DNA of 11,750 nt from Micropepsaceae bacterium. Its GTDB lineage: Bacteria > Pseudomonadota > Alphaproteobacteria > Micropepsales > Micropepsaceae. Positions 1 through 6,883 of this stretch are shown here, one piece after another. A program made the position numbers and the translations under genes. Positions within the stretch are counted from its first letter, which is position 1. Each line of letters starts with the position of its first letter. The notes beneath the pieces were generated by a model. It was given only the letters and a program-made list of their open reading frames with translations. It did not search any database and was not told the origin of the DNA. The stretch is from contig JANWHR010000026.1 in the NCBI GenBank assembly GCA_025450355.1, positions 1 through 11,750 on the forward strand, given 5' to 3'.

Positions 1-672
1 GCCATGATCGCGAAGGTCCACGAAACCCGCGCGGCTTTCGGGATTGCGCTGGATGGCGACGCCGATCGCGTCGCGATGTGCGATGAAAAAGGCCACATCA
101 TCGATGGTGATCAGATTCTTGCCCTGATCGCCAGCTCCTGGGCAAGAACTGGCCGCCTGCATGGCGGCGGCATTGTCGGCACAGTGATGTCGAACATGGG
201 ACTGGAGCGTTTGCTTGGCGGGCTCAATCTGAAACTGATCCGTGCGCCGGTGGCAGACCGCTACGTCATCGAACATATGCGCGGCGGCGGCTTCAATGTG
301 GGCGGAGAACAGTCCGGGCACATCATTTTCAGCGACTTCATCACCACCGGGGACGGTCTGATCGCAGCCCTGCAGGTGCTCGCGGTTCTGGCGGAGGAAC
401 GGCGGCCGGCGAGCGAAGCGGCGCATCTATTCGAACCGGCGCCACAGTTCCTGGAAAACGTCCGGTTCAGCCGTGGTGAGCCGTTGAGCGATTCCGCCGT
501 GACCTCGCTCATCCGCGATTGCGAATCCAGACTCAATGGCAGCGGCAGAATTCTGGTTCGCAAGTCCGGCACGGAACCGGTGATCCGCATCATGGGCGAA
601 GGCGAAGACGAAAAACTTGTGCGGCAGGTTGTGCGCGACATCGCCGATATCATCCGTGCCGCGACCGCCTGA
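1..672 (+). CDS. glmM: Phosphoglucosamine mutase, C-terminal half (5' truncated by window edge)
   Basis: GlmM interconverts glucosamine-6-phosphate and glucosamine-1-phosphate in the cytoplasm, on the route to UDP-GlcNAc for peptidoglycan and LPS. About 223 residues are present of a family that is usually near 450. The reading frame is open at base 1, so the ATG at 4 is internal. The active-site serine loop lies outside the window. Visible motifs are the metal-binding DGDADR (residues 18-23 of the fragment), the sugar-binding GGEQSGH with a following TGDG, and the C-terminal phosphate-binding RKSGTEPVIRIM. The GEQSGH...TGDG spacing and the RKSGTEP loop favour GlmM over ManB/Pgm-type phosphohexomutases. 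The stop at 670-672 overlaps the start of the kinase gene that follows, which indicates co-transcription. Confidence 0.93.
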   Translation, partial: AMIAKVHETRAAFGIALDGDADRVAMCDEKGHIIDGDQILALIASSWARTGRLHGGGIVGTVMSNMGLERLLGGLNLKLIRAPVADRYVIEHMRGGGFNVGGEQSGHIIFSDFITTGDGLIAALQVLAVLAEERRPASEAAHLFEPAPQFLENVRFSRGEPLSDSAVTSLIRDCESRLNGSGRILVRKSGTEPVIRIMGEGEDEKLVRQVVRDIADIIRAATA

Positions 673-1465
673 CGTACAGCGCCCACCGCGCGTCCTCATC
701 ATTGCCGGTTCGGATTGTGGTGGCGGCGCGGGAATTCAGGGGGACATCAAAACGGTTTCCGCGCTGGGCGCCTATGCTGCGGCAGCCATTACGGCGGTCA
801 CGGTGCAAAACACGATGGGTGTCACTGCCACCCATCCCATCCCGCCGCAGATCGTGTCCACGCAAATCCGCGCCGTGCTTGAGGATATCGGCGCCGATGC
901 CATCAAAACCGGAATGCTGGTTTCGGCCGAGGTGGTCAGGGCAGTGGCTGAGTCGCTGCAGGGCCACACAATTCCCATTGTGGTCGATCCGGTCCTGACG
1001 GCGAAGGGCGGCACGGCGCTTCTCGATGACGACGGCATTGCCGCGCTTGAGCGATTCCTGATTCCGGTAGCGGCAGTCGTTACGCCGAATGTTCCGGAAG
1101 CAGAGCGGCTGACCGGCAGAACCATCAAGACCATCGATGACATGATCGCAGCGGCCTCGCACTTGAAAGAATCCGGCGTTCGCGCAGTTCTCATCAAGGG
1201 CGGACATCTTCCGGGCGAAACAGTCACTGACGTTCTTGCGGATGACGCGGGCGTACACAGATTTTCCGCGCTGCGTCTGCAGAACCGCTCGACGCATGGG
1301 ACGGGTTGCGCCCTTGCATCTGCGATTGCCACCGGATTGGCCAATGAACTCCCGCTCACTTCAGCGGTGCAAATGGCAAGGGAATTCGTGCGCGACGCGA
1401 TTGCAGGCGGACTGCAGCTCGGCAAAGGCATCGGCCCGATCAACCATCTTCACAACAACCAGTGA
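656..1465 (+). CDS. thiD: Hydroxymethylpyrimidine/phosphomethylpyrimidine kinase
   Basis: ThiD phosphorylates HMP and HMP-phosphate to HMP-pyrophosphate, the pyrimidine donor for thiamine phosphate synthase. From the GTG at 656 it has 269 residues, the usual ThiD size. Visible are the N-terminal strand plus substrate loop IIAGSDCGGGAGIQGD (residues 15-30), VVDPV (109-113), TPNVPEAERL (143-152) and the ribokinase-type anion hole/catalytic loop THGTGCALASA (213-223), with Cys218 as the expected active-site residue. I chose GTG 656 because it gives the normal short lead before IIAGSD; a TTG at 617 in the same frame would add 13 atypical residues. No strong Shine-Dalgarno precedes it, which fits translational coupling through the 17-bp overlap with glmM. 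Its own stop overlaps the next start by 4 bp (GTGA). No other thi gene is in the window. Confidence 0.92.
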   Translation: MPRPPDVQRPPRVLIIAGSDCGGGAGIQGDIKTVSALGAYAAAAITAVTVQNTMGVTATHPIPPQIVSTQIRAVLEDIGADAIKTGMLVSAEVVRAVAESLQGHTIPIVVDPVLTAKGGTALLDDDGIAALERFLIPVAAVVTPNVPEAERLTGRTIKTIDDMIAAASHLKESGVRAVLIKGGHLPGETVTDVLADDAGVHRFSALRLQNRSTHGTGCALASAIATGLANELPLTSAVQMAREFVRDAIAGGLQLGKGIGPINHLHNNQ

Positions 1466-2412
1466 CCGATCAGTCTCTGTTCGACAAACTCCGTAGCCGC
1501 CTCGGGCCGGAACGGGCGCGACGGCGTCTCACCGTCGAAACGCGCCAACAAACCAGGCTGTCGCGGCGCAAGCTGAAATTTTTGCACCGCGAGCACTGGT
1601 TCTCGCATCCCCATCTGATCAGCACCGTGCTGTGGCTGAGTGGATTGTACGCGCGCGGGCGACGCAACGCAGAGGCCATTGTTGTCCGGCGAAATACAGT
1701 TTGCTCAGGGAAATTGCCGGCGGCATTCGACGGTTTCTCGATTTTGCATCTGAGCGATTTGCATAGCAATGGCAACGAAGCTGCGATGGCGCGAGTTCTG
1801 CCACTGATTCAGCAATGCGATTATGACCTCTGCGTTCTGACGGGCGATTATCGCGATGCCAAATTTGGCGGTTGTGAAGCCGCCGAACGCGGATTGGCGG
1901 CGCTGATTGGCAGCCTTAGACCGCCGGTTCTGGCGGTGCCTGGCAATCATGATTCGATTGAAATGATTGAGGCGCTGGAACGCCTTGGAATACGTGTTCT
2001 GCTGAACGAGATGGAGATCATTCATCGGGCGGGCGAGCGCATTTTCATCAGCGGTATCGATGATGCCCATTTCTTCCGGACACATGACATCCCGAAAGCC
2101 GCGGCAGAGATTCCGAAGGACGAATTTGCGATTCTGCTGTCACACACGCCGGAAGTGTTCCGGGAAGCAGAGCAGGCCGGATTTGATCTGATGCTCAGCG
2201 GCCATACCCATGGTGGACAGATCTGCCTGCCTGGTTCAGTCCCGATCACGCTGAGTGCGCGCCTGCCGCGGCGCTTTGGCGCCGGTGCATGGCAATATGG
2301 CAAAATGCAGGGATACACCTCAACAGGCACCGGAACGAGCATCGCTCCAGTGCGCTTCAACTGCCCACCGGAAATCACCCTGCACCAGCTCCAACGCGTT
2401 ACCGCCCCATGA
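1462..2412 (+). CDS. Calcineurin-like metallophosphoesterase (YaeI/YkuE-like)
   Basis: This is a binuclear-metal phosphoesterase of 316 residues. The substrate cannot be told from sequence; related proteins act on lipid-linked or nucleotide phosphoesters. All metal-ligand motifs are present in order: DLH (Asp99, His101), GDYRD with Asp129, GNHD (161-164), His228 in LLSHTPE, and GHTHGGQ (247-253). The first 85 residues lie outside the catalytic domain and are very basic. A modestly hydrophobic stretch (HLISTVLWLSGLY, 51-63) may let the protein touch the membrane, but there is no convincing signal peptide or full membrane segment. The GTG start is set by the 4-bp GTGA overlap with thiD, so the gene is probably translated by coupling. 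Its 3' end runs 14 bp into the convergent purA gene. Cytoplasmic or membrane-peripheral location is inferred. Confidence 0.88.
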   Translation: MTDQSLFDKLRSRLGPERARRRLTVETRQQTRLSRRKLKFLHREHWFSHPHLISTVLWLSGLYARGRRNAEAIVVRRNTVCSGKLPAAFDGFSILHLSDLHSNGNEAAMARVLPLIQQCDYDLCVLTGDYRDAKFGGCEAAERGLAALIGSLRPPVLAVPGNHDSIEMIEALERLGIRVLLNEMEIIHRAGERIFISGIDDAHFFRTHDIPKAAAEIPKDEFAILLSHTPEVFREAEQAGFDLMLSGHTHGGQICLPGSVPITLSARLPRRFGAGAWQYGKMQGYTSTGTGTSIAPVRFNCPPEITLHQLQRVTAP

Positions 2413-3694
2413 AGGGATCGCGGACGAGAATCGTGTCGTCGCGTTCCGGGCTGGTGGACAGCAGTGCAACGGGCACGGCAATCAGCTCTTCGACGCGGCG
2501 GATGTATTTGATCGCCAGCGCCGGAAGCTGTGCCCAGGAACGCGCACCGCGCGTCGATTCGCTCCAGCCCTGCATGGTCTCATACACCGGCTCCAGCCGC
2601 ACCTGATCGTGCGCATCCGCAGGCAGATGATCGAGCATGCGGTCGCCCAACCGGTATCCGACGCAGATCTGAACGTGGTCAAATCCGTCCAGCACATCGA
2701 GTTTGGTCAGCGCAATTCCGTCGATCCCGCCGGTCGCGGCCGTTTGCCGGAGCAGAACCGCATCGAACCAGCCGCAGCGGCGTTTGCGCCCGGTCACGGT
2801 GCCGAATTCCGCGCCGGTACGGCCGATTCGTTCACCCGTTTCATCGTTCAGTTCGGTCGGGAACGGGCCTTCGCCAACTCGTGTCGTGTAGGCTTTCGCG
2901 ATTCCCAGAACGAATCCGATATCACGCGGCCCGCAGCCGGAACCCGGCGCCGCTTCGCCCGCAACGGTGTTCGAGGAGGTGACGAATGGATAAGTGCCGT
3001 GGTCCACATCGAGCAGCGCCCCCTGCGCGCCCTCGAACAGCACGCGCCGGCCTTCCAGCCGCACCTGTTCCAGCTTGCGCCACACCGGGCCCGCATAGCA
3101 GAGGACCTTCGGAGCGATTTCGGTCAATTCGCGCAGCAGGGCGGCCGCATCGACTTCTTCGATCCCGCTGCCGCGCCGCAGCGCGTTGTGGTGGGCCAGC
3201 AACCGGTCGATTTTCGGCCCAATGGAATCCAGATTTTTCAGATCGATGACGCGGAGTGCGCGGCGGCCAACCTTGTCTTCGTAGGCGGGACCAATGCCGC
3301 GCCCGGTTGTGCCAATCCTCGCCACCCGGTTTGAACTTTCGCGGAAGCGGTCCAGTTCGCGGTGCAGCGGCAGGATGAGCGCGGCGTTCTCCGCAATCAT
3401 CAGATTGTCCGGCGTAACCTTTACGCCCTGGCTCTTCAAACGGTCGATTTCTTCGACCAGCGCCCAGGGATCGATCACCACACCGTTGCCGATAATGCCC
3501 AGCTTGCCCGGACGGACAACACCAGATGGAAGCAGCGACAGTTTGTACGTCACGCCATCGATGACGAGCGTGTGCCCCGCATTGTGGCCACCCTGAAAGC
3601 GCACAACCACGTCGGCGCGCGCCGACAGCCAATCGACGATTTTGCCTTTACCTTCATCGCCCCACTGGGCGCCGATCACTGCGACATTGGCCAT
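2399..3694 (-). CDS. purA: Adenylosuccinate synthase
   Basis: PurA joins IMP and aspartate using GTP to give adenylosuccinate, the first committed step from IMP to AMP, in the cytoplasm. Length is 431 residues, which is standard. The P-loop-like GDEGKGK (12-18) contains the catalytic Asp13, and GGHNAGHT (35-42) contains His41. IMP and switch-loop motifs follow: TTGRGIGPAYEDK (129-141), FEGAQGALLDVDHGTYPFV (220-238), GEGPFPTE (274-281), TGRKRRCGW (301-309) and the base-recognition TKLDVLDG (330-337). The ATG at 3694 gives the typical N-terminus. No clear Shine-Dalgarno is seen upstream. The gene lies 135 bp downstream of serA on the same strand, separated by hairpin-rich spacer DNA, so it may have its own promoter. 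Its last codons overlap the convergent phosphoesterase gene. Confidence 0.97.
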   Translation of the reverse strand: MANVAVIGAQWGDEGKGKIVDWLSARADVVVRFQGGHNAGHTLVIDGVTYKLSLLPSGVVRPGKLGIIGNGVVIDPWALVEEIDRLKSQGVKVTPDNLMIAENAALILPLHRELDRFRESSNRVARIGTTGRGIGPAYEDKVGRRALRVIDLKNLDSIGPKIDRLLAHHNALRRGSGIEEVDAAALLRELTEIAPKVLCYAGPVWRKLEQVRLEGRRVLFEGAQGALLDVDHGTYPFVTSSNTVAGEAAPGSGCGPRDIGFVLGIAKAYTTRVGEGPFPTELNDETGERIGRTGAEFGTVTGRKRRCGWFDAVLLRQTAATGGIDGIALTKLDVLDGFDHVQICVGYRLGDRMLDHLPADAHDQVRLEPVYETMQGWSESTRGARSWAQLPALAIKYIRRVEELIAVPVALLSTSPERDDTILVRDPFMGR

Positions 3695-3720
3695 GGTTTA
3701 TGCCGGGTCCACAGATTCGC

Positions 3721-3752
3721 TGCACCCCCACGATAGACCAGTTTGGGGTGCA
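3721..3752 (-). promoter_or_regulatory. 8-bp inverted repeat upstream of purA (candidate operator or leader hairpin)
   Basis: TGCACCCC (3721-3728) and GGGGTGCA (3745-3752) are perfect inverted arms around a 16-base spacer. The right-hand edge of the structure lies 27 bases ahead of the purA start codon. It could be a dyad operator or a stem in the purA leader. It does not match the enterobacterial PurR operator as I remember it. No confident -35/-10 pair was found, so the function is inferred from position only. Confidence 0.35.
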
Positions 3753-3768
3753 AACTCACTGATGCAGG

Positions 3769-3820
3769 CTACCCCCCTCCGCCGCCTTCGGCGGCACCTC
3801 CCCGGTAAACGGGGGAGGAG
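3769..3820. repeat. Double-hairpin intergenic palindromic repeat between serA and purA
   Basis: Two adjacent hairpins follow a C-rich lead (3771-3777). The first has arms GCCGCC (3781-3786) and GGCGGC (3790-3795) around TTC. The second has arms CCTCCCC (3797-3803) and GGGGAGG (3812-3818). This C-rich/G-rich arrangement resembles a short interspersed element I remember as very common in spacers of several alphaproteobacterial groups; that is recall, not a search. It sits 9 bases past the serA stop, so transcripts could be stabilised or partly terminated here, but no U-tract follows. Confidence 0.6.
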
Positions 3821-3829
3821 AAACGCGGA

Positions 3830-5407
3830 TCAGAATGCCAGGGCGCGGGCCTGTTTGACCGCCGGCAGCGTGCGGATTTCCTGAAGCACGGGCAGCGGCA
3901 CGGCGTCATCGACCTGCACCAGCGCGATGGCATCGGCGCCGCGCGCACTCCGGCCCAGGTTGAAATTGGCGATGTTCACGCCGGCGTTGCCCAACAGCGT
4001 TCCCAGCCTGCCGATGAAGCCGGGCTTATCCTCATTCGTCACATAGAGCATGTGCGGAGCGAACTCCGCCTCCATATTGATTTCCTTGACCTGGATCATG
4101 CGCGGCCTGCCGTCGGAAAACACCGTGCCAGCGATGCTGCGCTGCATTTCCGGAGTGGTGACGGCAAGTTTGATGTAGCCCTCGTAAGCGCCTTCCTGGT
4201 CGCGACGCACTTCGGAAACGCGGATGCCGCGCTCTTTGGCGACCAACGGCGCGTTCACCATGTTCACTTCGGAAAGCGCGGGCTTCAGCAATCCACACAA
4301 AGCCGCCTGGGTCAGGGCGCGCGTGTTCAGCGCCGCCACACTGCCTTCGTAGATGATATCGACGGCGGCGATGCTGGTCTCGGTCAACTGTCCCGCGAAT
4401 GCGCCGACATTTTGCGCGAGTGAAATCCACGGGCCGACTTTCTTCGCTTCGTCGGCGGAGATGGAGGGCATGTTCAGTGCGTTCACGATCGCGCCGGTAA
4501 GAAGGTAATCCGAGATCTGCTCCGCAACCTGCAGCGCGACATTTTCCTGTGCTTCGGAGGTTGATGCACCGAGATGCGGCGTGGCGATGAACTTTTCGTT
4601 CCCGAACAACGGACTTGCCGTTGCGGGCTCTTCCTCGAATACGTCGAACGCCGCACCGGCGAGATGCCCCGAATCCAGCGCCGCCTTGACCGCGCGTTCA
4701 TCCACCAGACCACCGCGCGCGCAGTTGATCAGGCGCGCGCCCTTTTTCATTTTCCCGAGCGCTTCGGCGGAAATGATGTTGCGCGTCTCGGGCGTCAGCG
4801 GCGTGTGAATCGAGATGAAATCGGCGCGCGCAAAAAGCTCGTTCAGCTCTACTTTCTCCACGCCCAGATCCGCCGCGCGTTCCGGCGACAAATAGGGATC
4901 ATAGGCCAATACGCGCATTTTCAGGCCTTTGGCGCGGTCGGCCACGATCGCGCCGATATTGCCGCAGCCGATGATGCCGAGCACCTTGGCGTTGACTTCC
5001 ACGCCCATGAAGCGGTTCTTTTCCCATTTCCCCGCGTGGGTCGAGGCATTGGCCGCCGGAATATCGCGCGCCAGCGCCATCAGCAGCGCAATGGCGTGTT
5101 CGGCGGTGGTGATGGAATTTCCGAACGGCGTATTCATCACGATGATTCCTGCCGCGGTCGCGGCGGGTATATCGACGTTGTCCACGCCGATGCCGGCGCG
5201 CCCGACCACTTTCAACCGCTTCGCCGCCCGAAGCACATCGGCGGTGACTTTGGTCGCGGAACGGATTGCCAGGCCGTCATAGTCGCCGATAATGGCGGCA
5301 AGTTCCGCCTTGCTCAGGCCCGGTTTCGCATCGGCGGTTACGCCGCGCTGCCTGAAAATCTCGACGGCGGCGGGAGACAATTTGTCGGAAATCAGAACTT
5401 TGGCCAT
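3830..5407 (-). CDS. serA: D-3-phosphoglycerate dehydrogenase
   Basis: SerA oxidises 3-phosphoglycerate to 3-phosphohydroxypyruvate with NAD, the entry step of serine synthesis. From the ATG at 5407 it has 525 residues, the long three-domain form (substrate/NAD domains, intervening domain, ACT domain). Visible are the NAD-binding GCGNIG (147-152) with Asp170 for the ribose, catalytic Arg231 in NCARGG, Glu260 in EEEP and His278 in PHLGAST. The R-E (29) and R-H (47) spacings match the PHGDH family. The C-terminal ACT domain (about 450-525, MLYVTNEDKPGFIG) would be the effector-binding module. The frame is open 34 codons further upstream to 5509, but that part lies inside serC and lacks family similarity. 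A GAGGGTG ribosome site sits 6 bases before 5407. The gap to the upstream serC stop is 17 bp, so the two genes form an operon. Confidence 0.97.
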   Translation of the reverse strand: MAKVLISDKLSPAAVEIFRQRGVTADAKPGLSKAELAAIIGDYDGLAIRSATKVTADVLRAAKRLKVVGRAGIGVDNVDIPAATAAGIIVMNTPFGNSITTAEHAIALLMALARDIPAANASTHAGKWEKNRFMGVEVNAKVLGIIGCGNIGAIVADRAKGLKMRVLAYDPYLSPERAADLGVEKVELNELFARADFISIHTPLTPETRNIISAEALGKMKKGARLINCARGGLVDERAVKAALDSGHLAGAAFDVFEEEPATASPLFGNEKFIATPHLGASTSEAQENVALQVAEQISDYLLTGAIVNALNMPSISADEAKKVGPWISLAQNVGAFAGQLTETSIAAVDIIYEGSVAALNTRALTQAALCGLLKPALSEVNMVNAPLVAKERGIRVSEVRRDQEGAYEGYIKLAVTTPEMQRSIAGTVFSDGRPRMIQVKEINMEAEFAPHMLYVTNEDKPGFIGRLGTLLGNAGVNIANFNLGRSARGADAIALVQVDDAVPLPVLQEIRTLPAVKQARALAF

Positions 5408-5424
5408 TGGTTTCACCCTCGCGA

Positions 5425-6579
5425 TTACGCCTGCTTCACTTCGGCAAAGGCCCAATCCAGCCACGGCACCAGAGCCTGGACATCGGCTGCATCCACGGTT
5501 GCTCCGCACCAGATTCGCAATCCCGGAGGCGCGGCGCGATAGCCACCGATGTCGAAGGCGACGCCCTCTTTTTCCAGAACACTCGCGATCTTCGCGGCGG
5601 CCGCCGATTGCGCTTCTTTGTCCAGGGCAGCAAACCAGGGGTCGTTAATCTTCAGGCAGACGCTGGTGTTGGAGCGAATGGCCGGTGTTGCTGCGAGGAA
5701 GCGGGCCCATCCGCCGCGCTCCATCCAGTGCGCCAGAACGGCGACATTCTCATTCGCCCGCCGGATCAGCGCCGGCAACCCGCCGATGCTTTCCGCCCAT
5801 TTCAGCGCATCAATATAGTCTTCGACGCAAAGCATGGACGGCGTGTTGATGGTGTCGCCCTGGAATATCCCGGCAACGAGTTTGCCGTCCTTTGTCATCC
5901 GATAAGTCTTCGGCATTGGCCACGGCGGGCTATAGCTTTCCAGCCGTTCCACGGCGCGCGGCGACAGAATCAACATGCCATGCGCCGCTTCGCCGCAAAG
6001 CACCTTCTGCCATGAGAACGTCACGACATCGAGCTTCGGCCAGGGCAGATCCATGGCAAATGCCGCGGACGTCGCGTCACAGATGGTCAGCCCGGTGCGC
6101 TCAGCCACGATCCAGTCGCCATCCGGCACGCGGACACCCGAGGTGGTGCCGTTCCAGAGGAATATGATATCGTTGCCTGCCTGCACCTGTGTGAGATCCG
6201 GCAGCTCGCCATAGCCCGCTTTCATGACGCGCGCATTCAGCTTCAACTGTTTGACCACATCGGTCACCCAGTCTTCGCCAAAGCTTTCCCAGGCCAGAAC
6301 GTCGATCGGCCGCGGGCCCAACAGGGACCACAACGCCATTTCAACGGCGCCGGTGTCGGAGCCAGCGACGATGCCGATGCGATAGTCTTTCGGAACGCGC
6401 AACACGTCACGCGTGCGCGTGATCGCTTCCTGCAATTTCGCCTTCCCCGCTTTGGAGCGGTGCGAGCGTCCCAGGCAGGCGCCGGTGAGAGCTTCGGGAG
6501 CCCAGCCAGGCCGTTTGGCGCAGGGTCCGGACGAAAATAAAGGCCGTGCGGGGCGCACGGCCGGACGATTTCCGGTCAT
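5425..6579 (-). CDS. serC: Phosphoserine aminotransferase (alphaproteobacterial type)
   Basis: SerC converts 3-phosphohydroxypyruvate and glutamate to O-phosphoserine with PLP; in many bacteria it also serves pyridoxal phosphate synthesis. Length is 384 residues. The N-terminus RPARPLFSSGPCAKRPGW (residues 9-26) is typical of the alphaproteobacterial subgroup and supports the ATG at 6579. Other features are Asp168 in ICDAT, expected to contact the pyridine nitrogen, and the Schiff-base Lys192 in TFSWQK. A GAAGGAA ribosome site precedes the start. It is the first gene of a serC-serA operon and lies behind a recognisable promoter and leader hairpins. Codons 6-13 form a 9-bp GC-rich hairpin followed by a U-rich stretch (codons 13-16). 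By my reading Leu14 is the only TTA leucine codon in the gene, unusual for GC-rich DNA. Confidence 0.96.
   Translation of the reverse strand: MTGNRPAVRPARPLFSSGPCAKRPGWAPEALTGACLGRSHRSKAGKAKLQEAITRTRDVLRVPKDYRIGIVAGSDTGAVEMALWSLLGPRPIDVLAWESFGEDWVTDVVKQLKLNARVMKAGYGELPDLTQVQAGNDIIFLWNGTTSGVRVPDGDWIVAERTGLTICDATSAAFAMDLPWPKLDVVTFSWQKVLCGEAAHGMLILSPRAVERLESYSPPWPMPKTYRMTKDGKLVAGIFQGDTINTPSMLCVEDYIDALKWAESIGGLPALIRRANENVAVLAHWMERGGWARFLAATPAIRSNTSVCLKINDPWFAALDKEAQSAAAAKIASVLEKEGVAFDIGGYRAAPPGLRIWCGATVDAADVQALVPWLDWAFAEVKQA
6531..6562 (-). terminator. Terminator-like hairpin inside the first codons of serC (candidate attenuator)
   Basis: On the - strand GGCCGTGCG (6562-6554) and CGCACGGCC (6550-6542) form a perfect 9-bp GC-rich stem with a 3-base loop. 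TTTATTTTCG follows at once (6541-6532). This has the form of an intrinsic terminator but lies in serC codons 6-16. Ribosomes starting on serC would cover and melt it, while unoccupied RNA could terminate here. The fold is directly visible; the attenuation role is inference. Confidence 0.5.
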
Positions 6580-6625
6580 GATTCATTCCTTCCAGAATGA
6601 CAGCGCTCCGTTGGGGGAGCGTGGC
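6580..6625 (-). promoter_or_regulatory. serC leader with tandem hairpins; the second contains the ribosome site
   Basis: Two stems lie in the short leader. Stem 1 has arms CGCTCC (6604-6609 on +) and GGAGCG (6616-6621) with a 6-base loop. Stem 2 has arms TCATTC (6583-6588) and GAATGA (6595-6600) with a 6-base loop. The GGAAGGAA ribosome site lies in the loop and 3' arm of stem 2, a few bases before the serC ATG. A conserved alphaproteobacterial 'serC' RNA motif whose last stem overlaps the ribosome site has been described, and this layout fits it. I recall the motif but could not check its consensus. Confidence 0.55.
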
Positions 6626-6634
6626 CCGCAGCGT

Positions 6635-6662
6635 CTGTAGAAGATCAGGCGTGCCGGGTCAA
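6635..6662 (-). promoter_or_regulatory. Candidate sigma-70 promoter of the serC-serA operon
   Basis: On the - strand TTGACC (6662-6657) is followed after 16 bases by CTACAG (6640-6635). The -35 is close to consensus and the -10 is acceptable for alphaproteobacteria. Transcription would begin near 6628, giving a leader of about 50 bases that contains both leader hairpins. Confidence 0.5.
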
Positions 6663-6700
6663 ACGGATAGCGAGGCCTGGAACTTGCCGTGATGTCGCGG

Positions 6701-6833
6701 GGCGCCAAAGCGCGTTTTTGCTTCTTTGAATCGGAAACGCGCTTTAAGGTTTTCGTTTGACGCATGTTCTGCGCCGAACCGGCAGCCATCCCCGATCGGG
6801 GTCGGGGACATGCTTCGGCGGAAAATGCCCTAA
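6701..6833. repeat. Palindromic intergenic repeat in the serC / metallo-hydrolase divergent spacer
   Basis: This fills the middle of the 366-base gene-free stretch 6580-6945. It contains an 11-bp perfect inverted repeat (AAAGCGCGTTT 6707-6717, AAACGCGCTTT 6735-6745). Next comes a module bounded by GCATGT (6762-6767) and ACATGC (6808-6813) that holds a 12-bp palindrome CCCCGATCGGGG (6790-6801). Read on the - strand the order of blocks (GCATG, a GGGATGG-type block, CCGGTTCGG, ATGCGTCAAACG, AAAGCGCG) resembles a repeat I remember from spacers in Hyphomicrobiales and relatives. No open frame here looks like a gene. Confidence 0.5.
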
Positions 6834-6877
6834 CGCCAAATTTCAGCCGTGCCATGGCCTTCAGTCCGTGCGCAACC

Positions 6878-6883
6878 TATAGT
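6878..6883 (+). promoter_or_regulatory. Possible -10 element for the metallo-hydrolase gene
   Basis: TATAGT at 6878-6883 is a good -10, but the hexamers 17-18 bases upstream (TGGCCT or ATGGCC) are poor -35 boxes. A start near 6890 would leave a leader of about 56 bases. That leader holds a small stem, ATCAGG (6904-6909) with CCTGAT (6918-6923), before the ribosome site. Confidence 0.25.

Noticed and set aside
617..655. A TTG start for thiD at 617
   Set aside because: It adds 13 residues atypical of ThiD inside glmM. The GTG at 656 gives the usual length.
2255..3334. A 359-codon open frame on the + strand opposite purA
   Set aside because: purA is unambiguous on the other strand. The frame encodes an Arg/Ala/His-rich sequence with no recognisable fold, a common by-product of GC-rich codon use.
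5408..5509. An upstream extension of serA by 34 codons
   Set aside because: The extension overlaps serC and is Cys/Arg/Gly-rich. The standard PGDH N-terminus begins at 5407 with a ribosome site.
4574..5542. A 322-codon + strand frame opposite serA
   Set aside because: It is a shadow of serA. It runs past the serA start into serC and shows no motif or ribosome site.
6790..6801. The 12-bp palindrome CCCCGATCGGGG as a regulator operator
   Set aside because: It sits inside a larger repeat module with inverted ends, so a repeat element explains it better than a protein site.
6583..6855. A 90-codon - strand frame in the serC upstream spacer
   Set aside because: It covers the serC promoter and leader hairpins and has no ribosome site or recognisable composition.
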